64,000 nucleotides of DNA, taken from the NCBI GenBank assembly GCA_963576735.1, contig OY755187.1, positions 8,618,001-8,682,000 on the forward strand. The letters are read 5' to 3'. The stretch is from Bedellia somnulentella (lineage: Eukaryota > Arthropoda > Insecta > Lepidoptera > Bedelliidae). Made by a program: the position numbers and the translations under genes. Position 1 is the first letter of the stretch; every line of letters starts with the position of its first letter. This document shows, piece by piece, positions 21,685 through 32,714 of this stretch. The notes under the pieces are model-generated. The model was not told the origin of the DNA and did no database searches. It saw nothing but the letters and a program-made list of their open reading frames with translations.

Positions 21685-24600
21685 GAAAGAAAGAAAGAAA
21701 GAAAGAAAAACATTTATTCATTGCTAAGCTTGAGTAAACAATACATGAAACATAACAACAAAATAATATTAAGGTTGGTTTTACAACAAAAGAAAAAAAT
21801 ATATATAAGTTAACAAAAATAAATAATAAAAAAAAAATCTCAAAATAAAACATGAGTTATAAAATAAGAAAAAAGCAAACATAAATAAAAACGAACCAAA
21901 ATATATGATGACTTAATAAAATTATTAAGAACCTGTCACAAGAATAGCCATTACCTGCGTAGCAATGAATTGGCAGATGACTCAGCATTTTCGTTGTGAG
22001 TTAATACCTCACAACACTGATTTTCAGTCACCGCCAAGTAGAGGTGATGCACGAACTATTAATATTATATACATAATGCATGCATATATTTTAAATATAT
22101 AAAAATATCAAACAAATCAACAGAACCATAAACATGAATATACAAAATTGATATATTTAAACAAATTGACAAAAAGTTAAATAGAAAAAATTAAATAAAT
22201 AAAATACAATGAAATGATAATTTCATACGACACATAACTAAAAATTAATAAACGATAATAGCAAAGACATTTCAAATAGTCATATATATCCGTATACTTT
22301 ATTTACAAAGGGAAAACTAATATAATTGTTTGATCCATTGATTGTCTACTTCTATTTAATAAGGAAGAATGGGTGGGGGATTAGCCAAAGGATTTTGTTG
22401 AAGTAGCAAAAGGTTTTTAAGCTTTCGCTTGAAGGTGAATTTACTGGTTAGACTACGAATTGGTGGAGGGAGGTCATTCCAGCATTTGGACGCCGCGAAT
22501 CTGAAACTGCCTCGAAAAGCCACCAAACGATGCATTGGCACAATCGCCCTGACTTTAAATTGATAGCCACTTTTAGACCATTGCAATTTTTTATACAAAT
22601 AGTCAGGAGATTCGTGTCGAATAACACCGAAAAGCAGAGTTGCGAGATGTAGTTGCCTACGTGCCTGCATTTTCAATAATTTTGCGTCGTTCAAATACGG
22701 AGTGACATGGGAACGAGGCGGGATGCGAAAACAAAAACGTGCACATGCGTTTTGCACACGCTGTATCAATTTCTGAGAACGGCCAATTATGCAACTACCA
22801 TAGACCACATCACAGTAATTTAACCTAGATAATACCAACGATTCACAAAGGTGAACACGCAAATCCACACTAAGGTAATCGCGAATATTATACAGGACTT
22901 TAAGGCGGTAGAAACAATTACTAACCACTGATAAAACATGGTTTTCGAACCGAAGCTCCCCGTCCATCAGTAAACCAAGGTTCTTTGCTTCTACAACCCT
23001 TTCTATGGGGTGACCCCTGATAGCTACAGCATTGGCCGGAAGAACCTTTAAAGTATTATGAATTTGATGCATAGTTCCAAGTACTAGGTACTTCGACTTG
23101 CTAGGATTCAGGACTAGACAGTTCCTCTCCGACCAGGCCACAATTCTCTCAAGCTCCGCATTAAGAATTTTGACAGCATCCACCACCTCACCGGGTAGCC
23201 TACTAATGTATAATTGAAGGTCATCAGCGTATAAATGGTACTGACATTTATGTATACTGTTAATTATATCAGCTGTGTATAAAATAAACAACATCGGACC
23301 CAATATAGATCCCTGTGGTACTCCTCTGTGTAATTTATTTGCTGATGATGTTTGAATACTGCCATTTCTCCCACGGAGCTCTACAAATTGGAACCTTTCA
23401 GATAAGTAACTATCAAACCAACGAATAGTCGCTGCATCAAATCCGTAATATGCCATCTTGGACAATAGAAGGGGCCTGCACAAACATTCAAAAGCTCTGG
23501 AGAAATCTAGTAACGTTAGTAAGGTGCTTTTACCTTCATTTCGGTCATTTAAAATATTGTCAACTACATCCAATAATGCAGATGCAGTTGACCGACCTTT
23601 TCGGAAACCTGATTGAAGCTCGGGTAAAATGGCATTATCCTCCAGAAACCTTGTGAGCTGATCGCACACAACCCGTTCCACTATCTTTGACGTGCAAGGA
23701 AGAATACTGATTGCTCGCAGGTCTGAAATTTGGACAGGATTGGGAATTTTAGGTAAAGGGGATATCTTTGCTACTTTCCAATCTGTGGGAAACTTACTGG
23801 TTGTAATGCTTCTGTTAACAATGGCAGTCAATGCGTCGAGTGAGGCAGGTAAGGTTAAAAGTAACATGTCAATATTAATTTCGTCTTGTCCCTTAGCTTT
23901 TGTTTTAATTTTAGTCACTAGTTTAGCAATATTGTCTCGTGAAACTGTTTGTAAAGTAAAAGTAGTGTTACCATGTCTATGAAACTCAAAATAAGTCAGG
24001 TCTGACCAGTTTGCGTTAGGTGCCCCAGGAATAGTACTAAATTGTTGATTTATTTCTTCAGGATCGTCAAAATGAGACGGAAGCTCAGTACGCTTAGTGG
24101 GCAGAATAGTGCGTTTTAAAGTTTTCCACAGCGTGCGGGTATCACTACCACAGTTGTTGATAAAATGCTCAAAGAAGGCCTTTTTCTCATTATATATCGC
24201 TTCTGTAACTTGGTGTTTTAGCTCTTTGTAATACTGTTTATGCTTACCATCTTTAGTTCTTTTGCTTTTTTCAAGAGCTTCGTTACGGAGTTGCATCATT
24301 AGTCTTACGTTGTCTGTAAGCCATGGTTTAGGACCCTCTCTAATCACAGCTTTAGTGATAGGTGCATGCTTATCAAAAAGAAACGTGATAAAGTTATTAA
24401 ATGCCCTCAACATATCATTAACATCATCCATTTGGGTAATAGAGTTCCAGTGAATTTTTGTCACGTCATCATTAAAAGCATCTAAGTTTATATCAGTTAT
24501 TGGTCTGTAAATAATTGTCTTTGGTATAGGTTTAGGTTTTTTTACGTCTAGTGCCATTGTAACAAAAGCATGACGACCAAGGTCCGGAATATGACGAACA

Positions 24601-25230
24601 ACTACGTTACGAACTGGAGCGTCAGTACAGATCAAGTCAATCGTAGTCTCGCTATGATCAGTGAAATGAGTCGGTTTAGGTACTACTTGTGTCAAGTTAA
24701 TCGACTGTAAGAAATGTGTTAATATGGAATAGTTTTTGTCTTTTTTGTCGTCAAAATTTATATTAAAGTCACCAAGTAATACAAGTTTGTCATAGTTCGT
24801 TGTAGATGTTATAGTATCCGTGATGGCGTCAAAAAATATATCGGCATTATGCCACGGTGGGCGATAAGCCGTCCCTATTAAAAAACGGCAACTGTTAACA
24901 GTGAGCCGGATCCACATTTGTTCCACTGTAGGCGCTGGCGGGTGTGGGCAAATGCGGACATTTAATCCTTCCCTGATATAAAAAGCTACCCCTCCCCCGC
25001 GTGACCGCACGCTACTAGGTCGAGGTATGTGTCGCAACCGGTAGCCCGGTAAAGTGGGCGCAACATCTTCTCTTCCCTTACGGAGCCAAGTCTCGTTCAC
25101 TGCCAAGATGTCAGGTTTCAATTCAAAGGTAATAGAAACAAGCTCATCGTGCCCCGTTCCAAGAGAACCAGCATTAAATAGTGCCAATGTTATATGCTTA
25201 AAGTTAATAATCGGAAATTAGAAAAAAGAT
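21685..25230 (-). mobile_element. Non-LTR retrotransposon (CR1/Jockey group), 5'-truncated
   Basis: A LINE on the reverse strand. Its 3' tail is the GAAA microsatellite at 21685-21710 (TTTC on the sense strand), joined directly to the interrupted unnamed transposase gene. Only ORF2 (endonuclease plus RT) is present and no ORF1 precedes it. The 5' limit near 25.2 kb is approximate because I could not find a clear target duplication. Confidence 0.85.
22356..25187 (-). CDS. LINE endonuclease-reverse transcriptase (943 codons, open)
   Basis: An uninterrupted frame with an APE-type endonuclease (FNAGSLGTGHDELV, ILAVNETWL, GGGVAFYI, LLGDFNINF, TTIDLICTD) followed by the RT domain (PLPKIPNPVQISDLRAIS, LDFSRAFE, GVPQGSILGPMLF, YADDLQLY with catalytic Asp pair) and a C-terminal thumb with LNYCDVVYG and FRFAASKCWNDLPP. 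The first codon of the open frame is not ATG (TTG at 25185-25187, with a stop about 13 codons further upstream), so the natural start was probably lost to 5' truncation at the edge of the endonuclease domain. The absence of internal stops implies a recent insertion. The domain order and motifs fit the CR1/Jockey group; clade placement would need a tree. Confidence 0.9.
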   Translation of the reverse strand: MALFNAGSLGTGHDELVSITFELKPDILAVNETWLRKGREDVAPTLPGYRLRHIPRPSSVRSRGGGVAFYIREGLNVRICPHPPAPTVEQMWIRLTVNSCRFLIGTAYRPPWHNADIFFDAITDTITSTTNYDKLVLLGDFNINFDDKKDKNYSILTHFLQSINLTQVVPKPTHFTDHSETTIDLICTDAPVRNVVVRHIPDLGRHAFVTMALDVKKPKPIPKTIIYRPITDINLDAFNDDVTKIHWNSITQMDDVNDMLRAFNNFITFLFDKHAPITKAVIREGPKPWLTDNVRLMMQLRNEALEKSKRTKDGKHKQYYKELKHQVTEAIYNEKKAFFEHFINNCGSDTRTLWKTLKRTILPTKRTELPSHFDDPEEINQQFSTIPGAPNANWSDLTYFEFHRHGNTTFTLQTVSRDNIAKLVTKIKTKAKGQDEINIDMLLLTLPASLDALTAIVNRSITTSKFPTDWKVAKISPLPKIPNPVQISDLRAISILPCTSKIVERVVCDQLTRFLEDNAILPELQSGFRKGRSTASALLDVVDNILNDRNEGKSTLLTLLDFSRAFECLCRPLLLSKMAYYGFDAATIRWFDSYLSERFQFVELRGRNGSIQTSSANKLHRGVPQGSILGPMLFILYTADIINSIHKCQYHLYADDLQLYISRLPGEVVDAVKILNAELERIVAWSERNCLVLNPSKSKYLVLGTMHQIHNTLKVLPANAVAIRGHPIERVVEAKNLGLLMDGELRFENHVLSVVSNCFYRLKVLYNIRDYLSVDLRVHLCESLVLSRLNYCDVVYGSCIIGRSQKLIQRVQNACARFCFRIPPRSHVTPYLNDAKLLKMQARRQLHLATLLFGVIRHESPDYLYKKLQWSKSGYQFKVRAIVPMHRLVAFRGSFRFAASKCWNDLPPPIRSLTSKFTFKRKLKNLLLLQQNPLANPPPILPY

Positions 25231-25874
25231 TGATACTATAGAAATAGAAACGTTTTGCCATAAGTATGAATAATAATTATATAGTTTTCAATACATAGTA
25301 TAAAACAAAGTCGCTTTCGCTGTATGTCCGTATGTATGCTTAGATCTTTAAAACTACGCAACGGATTTTGATGCGGTTTTTTTTAATAGATAGAGTGTTT
25401 CTTAAGGAAGGTTTGTATGTATAATAAATGCATAATATAGTAGAGAAACACTGATAAATTTAAAGGTTTCTAATGTAATGTCGTAAATAAGCACGTTTTT
25501 TTGCGCTTATATTGCAAACGCTGGCTGAACCCTACGAGATAGACCAAAATAATGTACTACAGTATTGTTCACCTTAAAAAGTTCAACAAAAAAGTCCGTG
25601 ATGGTATATGTCTATCTCTTAGGGATAACCCAGCATAACCATTTTTATTCTTTACTAAAAAATGGTTATTTACGAAGTAATTTTAAACAATACAGCATTA
25701 ATCCTTATCCAATTAAGTAACTTAAATAAATTGTGCATTTATTATAGATCAATATGCTTTTTACAGCATGTAATTTAAGTGAATATTACCGAAGATATTA
25801 CAAATTTAAAATGCAGGGTCGTAGTTGTTTGCGCGTGCCTATAAATACCGCGTCGATGGCCCAATTCGCCTTAC
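25231..25874. other. Unassigned repeat-like DNA
   Basis: No gene. The stretch around 25305-25450 (ACAAAGTCGCTTTCGCTG; ACTACGCAACGGATTTTGAT) resembles a repeat I associate with Helitron-like or MITE sequences in insects, but no termini could be defined. Confidence 0.35.
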
Positions 25875-26131
25875 ACACCAGACTCAACTAGAGTCTATTT
25901 TATTTTTATACTCACCCTATCCGACTTAGCTTAGGTACACTCCTTTTCGCCACCAGGGCGGCCTTCAGCCGCCCGGCACACAAGTTATGGTGACGCCGCA
26001 CAGGCCGCAGGGCCAGCAGCACCGTACCGGTGGGGTTTTAGTCGGTAAAAGTCCGACATACCCCCGTCGCTCTCTCGAGCGACGGGGGATCCTATGAGGA
26101 TTTCCCCACCGGTAAACAAAAAAAAAAAAAA
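25875..26131 (+). mobile_element. 3' end of a Jockey LINE (5'-truncated copy)
   Basis: About 257 bp matching 44390-44645 (CACACCAGACTCAACTAGAG through GGTAAAC and the A run). It consists only of the 3' untranslated region plus poly(A), the usual product of abortive reverse transcription. It contains the same multibranched inverted-repeat structure as the longer copy. Confidence 0.9.
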
Positions 26132-26404
26132 GCGCTTTGCCTTAGAGCACTTTATGATTTGCAGCGATCGCACGCGTTTATCGGAGCTCTCTAGCGAGGA
26201 AAATATCAAGAATTAATTAAACTGAATAGAATAAGTATCTTTTGTTGTTGATTATCTTTTGTTTTTAGTCGAACGAATAGTAAGTAAATATTTTTTACTC
26301 CAGCACTAACCAATAATTAGTGCAATCAGTTCATAGTCATGCGCGTGGAAAACCACAAATGTAAAACTATATTAAAAAGATATTTCCAACAACAATGTAA
26401 AACA

Positions 26405-26519
26405 GGGCCGATTTCACAGGTGGCGGGGGGTGCCGGTGGGGCAGATGAGCCATGAACTCTTATAGAATTCTTGCCTCATCTGTCACGCGGGTATCATCCG
26501 CGGCGTGTGAAATTGGGCC
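26405..26519. mobile_element. 115 bp foldback/MITE-like element
   Basis: The ends are near-perfect inverted repeats (GGGCCGATTTCACA and TGTGAAATTGGGCC). Pairing continues imperfectly inward (GCAGATGAG against CTCATCTGT). It abuts the assembly gap, so its right flank is unknown. Confidence 0.6.
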
Positions 26520-26520
26520 A

Positions 26521-26720
26521 NNNNNNNNNNNNNNNNNNNNNNNNNNNNNNNNNNNNNNNNNNNNNNNNNNNNNNNNNNNNNNNNNNNNNNNNNNNNNNNN
26601 NNNNNNNNNNNNNNNNNNNNNNNNNNNNNNNNNNNNNNNNNNNNNNNNNNNNNNNNNNNNNNNNNNNNNNNNNNNNNNNNNNNNNNNNNNNNNNNNNNNN
26701 NNNNNNNNNNNNNNNNNNNN
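26521..26720. other. Assembly gap (200 N)
   Basis: Undetermined bases. Reading frames reported across it are meaningless. It probably hides most of the 5' LTR of the gypsy-type element that follows. Confidence 1.
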
Positions 26721-26961
26721 AAAACTTTGTTTTCAAAAGCTATTCCTGACCTACCCCGTAACAGTGGTGTCAGAAGTGGGATTCCAGCGTTTAAGTCGTG
26801 TGCTCCGCATAGCACCGCTGGACTTCCTATCGGGTCACAAAAAAAGTTTTGTTATCTCTGTCTACCGCCGCCGTCCAATCTCCGGGGCGACTTTTTGTGC
26901 CAACTCTTAGACTGCGCCTCGACAAGCTCCAGAATAAATTACGAGGTGTCTCTTTTCATCA

Positions 26962-27163
26962 CCGTGTCACTACATGGTAATCGCCGTCTCGTCGCTGCCG
27001 ACGCAATCACCATCGTCGTGCCACTACACCGTGTTACTACTTCGTAATCGCCGTCTCGTCGCTGCCGACGCAATCACCATCGTCGTGCCACTACCTCCGT
27101 GTTACTACTTCGTAATCGCCGTCTCGTCGCTGCTGACGCGATCACCATCGCCGTGCTACTATC
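26962..27163 (+). repeat. 67-68 bp minisatellite, three units, in gypsy leader
   Basis: Three direct units starting CCGTGT.ACTAC (26962, 27029, 27097), each with GTAATCGCCGTCTCGTCGCT. Units are well conserved, with a few substitutions in the third. Confidence 0.85.
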
Positions 27164-27373
27164 TTCGTGCTACTATCACTACATCAATTTCAAGACTATA
27201 CAATACAAGACATGTTAAGAGTTCTTCTGATCCTGACACTTTTGTGAGTCTTACATTATTATTTTCTGTTATCGCCATTTTTATTCCTTATTTCTATATT
27301 GTTTCTCGGTAGTTCAGGCACATCATACATTACCGACTAATAATAGTATTTTTCTATATTTAATATCATAATT

Positions 27374-28293
27374 ATGTCTGTAAGCAAAATGGATAATCAA
27401 AAATTGGTCGAAACGGCAAACACTGAACCATTTCCCATTGGAGTGTTATGCAATTTTATTAACCCGTATAGAGGAGACAAACACTCACCGCGTTTCTGAC
27501 AAACTGTCAAAACGCATTGGATCTAGCATCAGCGACTCAAAAGACCCTTCTATTTAAATATATAATAGCCCGTTTAGAAGGAAAAGCGCAAGTAGCATGT
27601 TCGAATAAAATATTTGATAATTTCGAATCTCTTAAGACCTTTCTCAAACAAAATTTCGGTGAGAGAAAACATTACAATCATTTACTATTCGACCTACAAA
27701 CATGTAGACAACAGCCAAATGAGACTGTTTCTGAATTCGGTTTGAGAATAGAGAGTTGCCTTACGGATTTACAGTCTGAAGTACATAATTCGGACTCGTT
27801 AAAAAAGGATTTACCCGGCCGCATAGCGATGACGGAAGACTTAGCGCTCTATACTTTTTGTTTAGGGTTACATCCAAGACTTGGTAATAACGTCCGATGT
27901 AGAGACCCAAAAACTTTAAATTATGCTATTAATGTAGCCATTGAGGAAGAAAAAATTCAAAATCTTTTATATAAAACTGCTTCCACCAAAGTAAACTGCA
28001 AAACCTGTGGAAAACCTGGGCATTCCGAAACCGAATGTTTTAGCAGGCAAAAACGTGTATTACAACCACGTATATTTACTGAGTCTCAGCCATCCGCTTC
28101 GCAACAAACGAAATCACACGTTTTCTGCAGGTATTGCCGTAAAAGGAAATATAATAATGAAAAATATAGAGGCAACAATAATCAGGCGGCACATCATATT
28201 TTATACGCGCCGCAGTCCGGCGCGCCATCGCCAACTCCCGCTGATGAAACCACATTTGAGAACTCATTCCTCACTCAACCTCATGTAAACTGA
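27374..28293 (+). pseudogene. Gypsy-type Gag, frameshifted near its start
   Basis: ATG at 27374 opens a frame that reads PFPIGVLCNFINPYRGDKHS and stops. The main frame (LTAFLTNCQNALDLA onward) is offset, so one frameshift lies near 27487. The body is a capsid-like helical region (KTFLKQNFGE, FDLQTCRQQPNETVSEF, FCLGLHPRLGNNVRC) followed by a CCHC zinc knuckle (CKTCGKPGHSETEC) and a second Cys pair (CRYCRKRK). This is the standard Ty3/gypsy Gag layout. It overlaps the protease frame by about 37 bases. Confidence 0.8.
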
Positions 28294-29279
28294 ATAATCG
28301 GGCTACAGTTCCGTGCCGACGTAGCCCTCGTTTCAAAGGCATAACTACTAAGGCCAAGCGTGTCAATAACATTCAATCTTCAAACCATTTTGGGTGTAAC
28401 AAAAACATTAATTCAAATCCTCAATACATTCCTTCGGGAACCGCTGTTTCGTTTAGTGATAATTCAAAACCTCAACACATTCCTTCGGGAACCTCTGTTT
28501 CGTTGAGTGATAATCCAAAACCTCAACACATTCCTTCGGGAACCTCTGTTTCGTTGAGTGATAATCCAAAACCTCAACACATTCCTTCGGGAACTGCTGT
28601 TTTGTTGAGTGATAATTCAAAACCTCAACACATTCCTTCGGGAACCTCTGTTTCGTTGAGTTCTACTTCTAAGCCTCCATATAATAAGAGCGACAAATGT
28701 CAAGTTCCTATTCCAATTTACGAGATAAGTTCATCCTATAATAAAATATCTCTACCCCATATTTACTTATATTCTGACCTTGCTAAGAAACCGCTCTGTT
28801 TTTTAGTTGATACCGGCTCTAGCGTCAGTATAATTAAATTAAAAAACTTCATAACCAAACCCCCTCTTTTAAATGATATAATAAATTTGAAAGGATTGAA
28901 CAACAACAATTCTTTTTGCAAAACAATAGGATCTTTCTTTTTCTCATTCAAATGTTCTCCTACAGATACCTCTTTAGAATCAACTATGTTTAAGTATAAG
29001 TTTCATGTCATTTCAGATGATGTTCATCTTAATTACGATGGTATATTGGGAAGCGATTTCCTAAAAAAGGTAAACGCTGACATTCAATATTCTAAAAACG
29101 CTCTTTTCATTGAAGGCAATTCTTATCCAATTATTTTTAACCAACCATCTTATATTATTCCCCCTAGGTCAGAGGCAGTTATAGAATGTTTAATATCCAA
29201 CCCTTCCTCTGAAGTCGAGAACACAACGGAGGGCTTGGTTCTGGATCACCAAATTTCACAAGTAATTATTGTTATATAA
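28257..29279 (+). pseudogene. Gypsy-type protease region with internal repeats
   Basis: Lies in the -1 frame relative to Gag and is open from 28257, overlapping the Gag end. This fits a -1 ribosomal frameshift between Gag and Pol, though I see no classic slippery heptamer. The first third is an array of 18-residue repeats (SDNPKPQHIPSGTSVSL). Then comes a retropepsin: FLVDTGSSVSII with the catalytic DTG, and YDGILGSDFL for the second conserved loop. The frame ends at 29279 after DHQISQV, at the border with unrelated repeats, so RT is lost. Confidence 0.75.
28420..28660 (+). repeat. 54 bp coding tandem repeat
   Basis: About four to five direct units of 54 bp (core CCTCAACACATTCCTTCGGG). The length is a multiple of three, so repeat gain or loss keeps the frame. 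Confidence 0.9.
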
Positions 29280-29327
29280 TTGAATATGAATATTATATAT
29301 TAAATATGAATTAATGTTGCGACCAAT

Positions 29328-29540
29328 CTAATGAATTTTGGTATTTTCATGTCGTATATTATTTTCTATAGTTGTCAAAAGCTTGTCAAACGTAGTCATT
29401 TTCATGCGAAAATAATCCACAATTTTTTTCTCATGTTGTCGCATTACACTGTAAAGGGTAATGAACCCACCAAACTCATTTTTCTCTTGTATAATTGGAT
29501 GAACCCAGTAGAGTTTCTTGTTTTTTGTTTCCCTTTTCAT
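29328..29540 (-). pseudogene. PIF/Harbinger transposase N-terminal fragment, copy B
   Basis: The same 70-residue reverse-strand reading frame as at 12247-12459 (YWVHPIIQEKNEF; FDKLLTTIENN), differing in the final residue. Similarity of the two genomic copies begins at about 29334 and continues downstream through the former BEL/Pao target site. Confidence 0.75.
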
Positions 29541-30222
29541 TTTCTTCTAATAATAATATGAATTCATCATTCTTTTTTGCTTTGTAGTGTTAGGATAATA
29601 AGCTTAGTGTCAAGCCATTTTAGGTATTCATGTAATTATCATGTCAGTCAATATCAATATCGTAATCAATATCAGTCATGTAATAGTAAAGTTTGATAGT
29701 TTAACTTGATCGGAAGTCAATTTTATATTTTATGAAAAGTAAACTCGACAAATCTCTTTTTGATAACTAAGACAGACGCTAACTTAAATGGAAGTGTATT
29801 TAATTATTTTATCGGTTAACAATTTGGTTAAATCTGTACCACAGAACCATACTATGTTAAGTCCACTTTAGCCATATTGTTTTTTTTTTTTCATTTATGT
29901 ACTCAGAATCATTTATATTTTCCGGAGCCACAATGTATTAAGTCCTACGGGGCCGCCGTATTAGAAAAATACTTAAAATTATATTACTTTATGTCCATTA
30001 ACAGTCAGGGCCATAACAAGTCACGTCCAACTTAACACAATATGGCTCTGACTATTTCCCAGTATGGCAACACTAAATTGTGACATAAACTAAAGAAAGA
30101 AAAATCCGCGTAATTCCGCCCGCGCACTTTCTTTTTTTCTGCTCGCGTAGTCTCCTGTTTTTGTTTGAGTTAAGTTATTTTAATGAATAATTACGTGTTA
30201 TTTAATGATAATTCATGCTAAA

Positions 30223-32420
30223 ATGAATAAATATACTCGTGGAGAACACTTTATTGATTTAAGTATGATAGATAACTGAATTAAATCGTAGTGATAAAAT
30301 GTCAACTCAACTTTAGCACTGGAAGATTAAACACATAATTTATTCGTGTGTTACTTTTTCAGCTTGTTTTATCCAAATATTAATCTTTGAACCAAGCTTC
30401 TAATGTTTTGTCTTCAAACCAAGTCGTATCCTCTCAAACTTCGGGCATTTCTGATCTTAATACTGTGAGTGTTCAAGTTGGTAATTTTCAATGCTGTTTT
30501 TCATATATTACTGCTGTTTACTCTTGGTTTTTTCAATAAAACTATTTTATTTCATTGCAGAAAATATAGAAATCCAACAAATATGTAATGATAATTGCCA
30601 GAACCAATACTGATACTGATCAGAGTGATCAGAGATCTCAGGTAAATATTATTTTAATAAACATACCTGTAAGTTATATAGTTCAGTAGTATGTTATTTA
30701 CCTAGCTATCTAAACTTATATTGTCTATTTTATTGCATTTTAGGACAATTCTCCTACCATACAAGAAATCTTTCACTACCCTGTCGATAGTGATGATTCG
30801 ATAACTCACTATTCGGATTCAGACAATGATCCAAATTTTACTGTACCAGAGTCAAAAGAAGTGTCCAGTGAAGAAGATAACATACCCTTATCATTCATAG
30901 ATACAAATAATAACATTGAGACTACAGGACCAAAACAGACTAGAAAAAGAAGGCGAAATGTAAATGCATGGAAATGTTAACAGCGTAAAATTAAAAGGTG
31001 TTCAGGTAAAAGTTATGTGACAGCTAAGGGCAATAAAACTGTTCCTGCTGACTCTGAAGCCTCCATGCTTGGCATCATGTAGAAAGAAATGTACAGAAAA
31101 AATACCTCATGAAGTAAGACAAAGTATATTTGATATTTTTTATAGGGAGGATTTTGACCTCAACATGAAGAGGTTGTTTGTAGCAAAAAGAGTGGAAAAA
31201 GTAGAAGTTAAGAGGAGGCGTTCCCGAACTGGCACTAGGGAAAATAAAAGGAATTTCAGTCTACACTATAGCTTTATTGTTAATGAAAAGGTCACTCCAG
31301 TATGTTAAACTTATTTTTTAAGTACACTTTCTATATCACAAAGCTTTGTTGATGTTGCACTAGTGAAAACAATTGAAGGAGGTAGTGTGACAAGTGACCA
31401 GAGAGGTAAACATCCCCCAGCTAATAAACTTGATGATAGTGTTAGAAATTCGGTGAGAAGACACATAGAGACATTTCCAGCTATAGAAAGCCATTACAGT
31501 AGGGAACGAACTAAGCGTAAATACCTTGGTAATGATTTATGTATCAAAAAAATGTATTCATTATATGCAGAGAAATGTAAAGAACTAAACTTACCTCACC
31601 AAAACATTGCAAAAGAATGGCTCTATTATGATATATTTAACAATGAATATAATCTTTCTTTTAAACAACCTGCAAATGACACATGTGATACTTGTGATGA
31701 ATTTAAAATTGCCATTGAACAAGTTACTATACCAAGTGAAAAACAGCTCATTCAAATAGATTATGATAGACATTTGTTAGAGAGTGAGAGGAGATATAGA
31801 ATGAAATCATCTGATAAACTACTATCTACAGCTGATAAAAAAAAAGAAAGTTATAATGATAGATTTGCAAAAGTGTTTAGCTACACCATATCTTACTAAC
31901 TCTCAGATGTTCTACTTGAGAAAGCTCTGGACACTTAACAATATTTGATGCTTCTAAGAATGAAATATTTTGTGCAATGTGGGATGAGACAGTTAGTGGT
32001 AGAGGTGGTTGTGAAATAGCTTCTTGTCTTTTCAAATGGGCGAAAGAAAGCATTGATAACGATATAGAAGAAATTACACTATGGTCAGACAATTGTGGGG
32101 GCCAAAACAGAAATTATGTTATGATTTCATTTTATTTTTGGCTGCTAACCAAATTTGCTAATCTTAAAGTAATTAATCACAAATTTTTGTTAAGAGGGCA
32201 TACTCATATGGAAGTTGATGTACAACATTCTGTCATTGAAAGAGCTAAAAGGAAAATAAACAACACAAACACTAAAATAATGATCCCTTGGGACTGGCAA
32301 CAGTTTGTAAGAAGTTGTTCGTCACCTCAAAATAGAATTGAAGTTTTGAACATGGAGTTCCAAGACTTTTTGAATTTCAAATGTCTTTTTACTGGGAACA
32401 CATCACAGTCAGACAATTAA
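30223..32420 (+). pseudogene. Unnamed transposase-like gene, copy B (full length)
   Basis: The uninterrupted counterpart of the gene at 19838. Exons carry an acidic N-terminal region (DSDDSITHYSDSDNDPNF), a basic KRKIKRC block, CRKKCTEKIPHEVRQ, RRHIETFPAIESHY, CDTCDEFKIA and then a C-terminal RNase H-like part: MWDETVSGRGGCEIAS, LWSDNCGGQNRNYVM and HTHMEVDVQHSVIERAK. The WDE, SDN and later acidic/His residues are candidate metal ligands of a DDE nuclease (inference). It contains stops after NAWKC, frameshifts near 31045 and 31890-31950, and a damaged first donor (TTAAGT for GTAAGT). I cannot assign a named superfamily. Confidence 0.6.
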
Positions 32421-32519
32421 AATTTTCAAGGGGGGTATTTGGCTGTTTCGTCTTAGTATTTTTTTTTACTTTATTTTTGTTAATTCTGTTGTACTTCTTT
32501 TTGTTTCAGATGTTTTAAA

Positions 32520-32702
32520 ATGGACATTTCAAGTAATAAGGCCCTAATTGAAGCCTTGTTATTAGAAGAACTTCCGGACTGTAACGAAGACTCTGATGCA
32601 GGTGTTTCCGACGAAGAAATCGAAAATATAATTTATTTCCTATATGCACCTTTTCATACATGCCCGCCGGTTTCTTGTGCTAAGTTCACTACTCTTTTTT
32701 AA
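32520..32702 (+). pseudogene. Probable piggyBac transposase N-terminus
   Basis: Sixty codons starting MDISSNKALIEALLLEELPD with an acidic stretch (NEDSDAGVSDEEIENI), the usual N-terminal style of piggyBac transposases. It follows a TTTCAG acceptor-like site. P-type sequence starts directly after it and the probable continuation lies at 34480, so it may have been split by insertion of the P-type DNA. Confidence 0.45.
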
Positions 32703-32714
32703 GGCATCCCCAAT

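Larger units (their letters stand above)
26765..29279 (+). mobile_element. Gypsy-type LTR retrotransposon remnant (leader, gag, protease)
   Basis: A primer-binding-like TGGTGTCAGAAGTGGGA directly follows sequence ending TAACA, the probable LTR end. A long leader, gag and a protease region follow. The element stops near 29280, where the Harbinger/transposase mosaic begins. RT, RNase H, integrase and the 3' LTR are missing. Confidence 0.75.

Noticed and set aside
23450..24453. Forward-strand frames inside the antisense LINE
   Set aside because: They are antisense to an intact endonuclease-RT frame with all conserved motifs.
25305..25640. A defined Helitron at this position
   Set aside because: The sequence looks like a known insect repeat but I could not find a TC start or CTRR end.
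26452..27047. Reading frames crossing or starting at the N gap on both strands
   Set aside because: They consist of undetermined bases plus flanks that belong to a foldback element and the gypsy leader.
28400..28660. CRISPR-like direct repeat array
   Set aside because: Units are contiguous 54 bp coding repeats without unique spacers, in a eukaryotic retroelement.
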